Below are positions 25,110 through 25,451 of a stretch of DNA of 25,451 nt, piece after piece. Origin of the DNA: CAZSSM01 sp964609385 (GTDB lineage: Bacteria > Planctomycetota > Planctomycetia > Isosphaerales > Isosphaeraceae); assembly GCA_964609385.1 (NCBI GenBank), contig CAZSSM010000094.1, positions 1 through 25,451 of the forward strand. Direction: 5' to 3'. The notes beneath the pieces are model-generated. The model saw only the letters and a list, made by a program, of their open reading frames with translations. It searched no databases and was not told the origin of the DNA. Within the stretch, counting starts at the first letter, position 1; every line of letters starts with the position of its first letter. Position numbers and translations under genes: made by a program.

Positions 25110-25320
25110 GCCCAACCTCGACGATTGACCGCTCGCTCTAATCGATGACTGGGTCGGGATCCAAACACGCTCGCTCCCGACCCGGATCGTCGACCGAGTC
25201 GAGTTCTTTCGGATGCGAACCAACCGACCTAGAGACGTGTCACCCTCTGATGTCGGTGATCGATGCCCATCGCAAAGTCGACGGTGAGTGCCGGTTCCGG
25301 GTGATTTCGCGTCACGGCGT
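25110..25320. other. Intergenic region between the oxidoreductase and the tRNA promoter
   Basis: No gene is supported here. It contains the 9-bp inverted repeat at 25151-25183. The remaining sequence has no recognised element. Together with the tRNA promoter and leader the gap is 291 bp. Confidence 0.4.
25151..25183 (+). terminator. Candidate terminator hairpin of the Gfo/Idh/MocA gene
   Basis: GGGTCGGGA (25151-25159) and TCCCGACCC (25175-25183) pair perfectly over a 15-nt loop, 42 nt after the stop codon. The stem is GC-rich, but no T-run follows. It is thus either a U-less terminator or an RNA-stabilising hairpin. Confidence 0.45.
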
Positions 25321-25349
25321 TTGACAGCCGCTTCGGGCTCCCCTACGAT
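25321..25349 (+). promoter_or_regulatory. Sigma-70-type promoter of tRNA-Phe
   Basis: A perfect -35 TTGACA (25321-25326) is followed after exactly 17 nt by TACGAT (25344-25349), a 4/6 match to the -10 consensus. Transcription would start near 25356, about 45 nt before the tRNA. This is the clearest housekeeping promoter in the window. Confidence 0.75.
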
Positions 25350-25400
25350 GCCTCAACTGATAGTCGAGGGGGCCATCAACATTGCCGACCTCCACCCTTC

Positions 25401-25451
<51 letters not shown>

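Overview
The window is GC-rich bacterial chromosome and most likely comes from a planctomycete, possibly of the Isosphaeraceae/Gemmataceae type (placement is inference). The pointers are a DUF1559 protein with a type IV-prepilin-like N-terminus, two Gfo/Idh/MocA oxidoreductases (one with a twin-arginine leader), a Ser/Thr kinase, a long CheB-CheR-PAS hybrid and a DoxX-like protein with a large insertion. I see no insertion sequence, integrase, CRISPR array or rRNA. One tRNA runs off the right edge.

Layout. Positions 2-793 (+) hold the 3' part of a Gfo/Idh/MocA oxidoreductase. It converges on a minus-strand block (936-7881) which reads, in transcription order: DUF1559 pseudopilin-like protein, ABC ATPase, two DUF3526-type ABC-2 permeases, an exported TPR protein and an exported DUF4198 protein. 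After a 565-bp gap comes a 1370-residue CheB/CheR/multi-PAS protein (8447-12559, -). Next, all on the minus strand, are accA (12896-14044), a soluble Ser/Thr kinase with a DFA instead of DFG motif (14249-15202), glgC (15337-16659), an M3 oligopeptidase (17001-18722), a 99-residue membrane protein (18874-19173) and a large GT-C-like membrane protein (19323-20849). The strand then switches. A plus-strand set follows: an ApbE-like flavin transferase (20978-22066), a DoxX-like membrane protein (22300-23298), a Tat-exported Gfo/Idh/MocA oxidoreductase (23484-25109), and a tRNA-Phe with a recognisable sigma-70 promoter.

How the genes may work together. The 936-7881 block looks like one transcription unit for an ABC-2 transporter with its own envelope partners. 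Paired DUF3526 permeases plus a DUF4198 protein (a family once annotated as a Co2+-transport periplasmic component) suggest metal or small-molecule handling, but the substrate cannot be read from sequence. AccA (fatty-acid synthesis) and GlgC (glycogen synthesis) flank the kinase, which is suggestive but not proof of a regulatory link. The hybrid chemosensory protein carries methylesterase and methyltransferase modules and five PAS-like segments but no histidine-kinase module.

Start sites matter here. Several genes have long in-frame extensions upstream, but a good Shine-Dalgarno sequence points to an internal ATG or GTG (TPR protein, ATPase, DUF1559 protein, hybrid protein, accA, glgC, M3 peptidase, ApbE, DoxX, Gfo2). 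I used those starts and give the reason in each entry.
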